Shown: positions 5,042 through 6,110 of the stretch, piece after piece
How the letters are laid out: each line of letters opens with the position of its first letter
Numbering within the stretch: position 1 is the first letter of the stretch
Assembly: GCA_007131045.1 (NCBI GenBank)
Contig: SLRI01000488.1
Location: 1-6,110 of the forward strand
Direction: 5' to 3'
DNA from: Rhodospirillales bacterium
GTDB lineage: Bacteria > Pseudomonadota > Alphaproteobacteria > Geminicoccales > Geminicoccaceae
Length of the DNA: 6,110 nt
The notes under the pieces: generated by a model
What the model was told of the DNA's origin: nothing
Database searches by the model: none
Seen by the model: only the letters and a program-made list of their open reading frames with translations
Translations under genes and position numbers: made by a program

Positions 5042-6110
5042 AGCTTCGATCTCGTGTTGCGCGGCGGCCGCGTCGTCGACCCCGCGAGCGCTACCGACCG
5101 CATCGCCGACGTCGCCTTCGCCGATGGTCGTGTCGCCGCGGTGGGCGACGGTCTGATCGGCGCCGAGACGCGCGACGTCAGCGGCCATATCGTCAGCCCC
5201 GGCCTGATCGACCTGCACACCCACGTCTACTGGGGCGGGACCTCGCTCGGCATCGACGCCGACCAGTTCTGCCGGACCAGCGGGGTGACCACGGCGGTCG
5301 ATACCGGCAGCGCCGGGCCCGGCAACTTCAAGGGCTTCCGGCGGCACGTGATCGAGCCGGCCCAAGTGCGGATCCTGGCCTACCTGCACGTCTCGTTCGC
5401 CGGCATCTACGCCTTCTCCAAGACCATCATGGTCGGCGAGAGCGAGGAGATGCGGCTGATGGCGCCGCGCGAGGCGGTCGAGGTGGCAGCGGCCAACCGC
5501 GACGTCGTCGTCGGCATCAAGGTCAGGGTCGGCCGCCACGCCTCGGGCACCTCCGGCATCGCACCCCTGGAGATCGCGCTCGAGGTGGCCGAAGCCTGCG
5601 GCATGCCGCTGATGGCGCATATCGATGAGCCGCCGCCGACCTACGAGGCGGTGCTCGACCGGCTGCGCCCGGGCGACGTCCTGACCCACGCCTTCCGGCC
5701 GTTCCCCAACACCCCGGTCGACGGCAGGGGCCGGGTCAAGGACGCCGCCCGGCAGGCCCGCAAGAAGGGCGTCGTCTTCGATATCGGCCACGGCAAGGGC
5801 TCGTTCGCCTTCGCCACCGGCCGGGCCATGCTCGCCCACGGCTTCGAGCCCGATGTCATCTCCTCGGACATCCACACGCTCTGCATCGACGGCCCGGTCT
5901 TCGACCAGGTGACCACCCTCTCGAAGTTCCTGGCGCTGGGCATGCCGCTCGACCGGGTGATCGCCTGCTCCACGGTCAACGCGGCCAAGGCTCTGCAGCG
6001 CCCGGAACTCGGCAGCCTCGAGCCCGGCAAAGTGGGCGATGCGACCATCCTCCGGCTCGAGGACGGCAGCTTCACCTTCGAGGACGTCGTCGGCGAGACG
6101 CTCACCGGCA
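5039..6110 (+). CDS. Amidohydrolase/deacetylase-family metallohydrolase (3' end outside window)
   Basis: The visible 357 residues form an amidohydrolase-superfamily protein of the 'amidohydrolase/deacetylase' group (Atu3266/EF0837-like), binuclear-metal TIM-barrel hydrolases often misnamed dihydroorotase or D-aminoacylase. The N-terminal beta domain begins FDLVLRGGRVVDP (3-15). Metal ligands are H60 and H62 in GLIDLHTHV, the carboxylated lysine K161 in VGIKVRVG, H194 in MAHID and H217 in LTHAF; D277 in SSDIH is the catalytic aspartate. GSLEPGKVGDATILRL near the end is the returning beta domain, so only about 20-30 residues are missing. One tested family member hydrolyses acetyl-(R)-mandelate; most substrates are unknown. 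It begins 24 bp after the carbamoylase gene, likely in the same operon, so an N-acyl or cyclic ureide precursor of the amino acid handled by the upstream enzymes is a plausible substrate. The TTG start and missing stop explain why it is easily overlooked. Confidence 0.88.
   Translation, partial: MSFDLVLRGGRVVDPASATDRIADVAFADGRVAAVGDGLIGAETRDVSGHIVSPGLIDLHTHVYWGGTSLGIDADQFCRTSGVTTAVDTGSAGPGNFKGFRRHVIEPAQVRILAYLHVSFAGIYAFSKTIMVGESEEMRLMAPREAVEVAAANRDVVVGIKVRVGRHASGTSGIAPLEIALEVAEACGMPLMAHIDEPPPTYEAVLDRLRPGDVLTHAFRPFPNTPVDGRGRVKDAARQARKKGVVFDIGHGKGSFAFATGRAMLAHGFEPDVISSDIHTLCIDGPVFDQVTTLSKFLALGMPLDRVIACSTVNAAKALQRPELGSLEPGKVGDATILRLEDGSFTFEDVVGETLTG

Noticed and set aside
4034..5875. 613-residue minus-strand frame opposite the carbamoylase and amidohydrolase genes
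   Set aside because: Long only because of high GC; it resembles no family and lies opposite two genes with intact catalytic residues.

Overview
The window is a high-GC stretch with strong G/C bias at third codon positions, compact spacing, and every supported gene on the + strand. The protein types suggest an alphaproteobacterium: a plant/alphaproteobacterial-type glutamate-cysteine ligase, an orphan ParA of the 'PSPLDIWA' kind, a BrnT/BrnA toxin-antitoxin pair, and an Agrobacterium-type N-carbamoyl-D-amino-acid hydrolase. The lineage is inferred from these families and was not tested by a search.

Layout. Positions 2-91 are the last 29 codons of a probable D-isomer-specific 2-hydroxyacid dehydrogenase. 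A 72-bp gap follows with a 12-bp perfect palindrome and three tandem 15-bp repeats, the last running into the ribosome binding site of an orphan ParA-type ATPase (164-796). Twenty-three bases later comes gshA (820-2187), the first enzyme of glutathione synthesis. A short spacer with two copies of a 10-bp direct repeat precedes brnT (from 2219) and brnA (2478-2843). The brnT frame has no stop at the end of its conserved domain and stays open across all of brnA to 2926. From 2916 a second group begins: a PLP-dependent diaminopropionate ammonia-lyase-like enzyme (2916-4091), an N-carbamoyl-D-amino-acid hydrolase (4088-5014, overlapping by ATGA), and a TTG-initiated amidohydrolase/deacetylase-family metal enzyme (5039 to beyond the window end).

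How the genes may work together. The last three genes look like one operon for breaking down an unusual amino acid or its N-carbamoyl/N-acyl derivative. The amidohydrolase and the carbamoylase would release a free, probably D-configured amino acid, and the ammonia-lyase would deaminate it. This pathway is inferred from family knowledge and gene order. The brnTA module probably acts as a self-contained stress/stability cassette between the glutathione gene and this operon. The ParA-gshA pairing has no obvious functional logic beyond possible co-transcription.

The most unusual items are the unterminated brnT frame nested over brnA, the acidic proline-rich repeat insert in BrnA, the tandem repeats ahead of the ParB-less ParA, and the three-enzyme catabolic operon. 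No RNA genes, CRISPR arrays or insertion sequences were seen. No gap between genes exceeds 72 bp.
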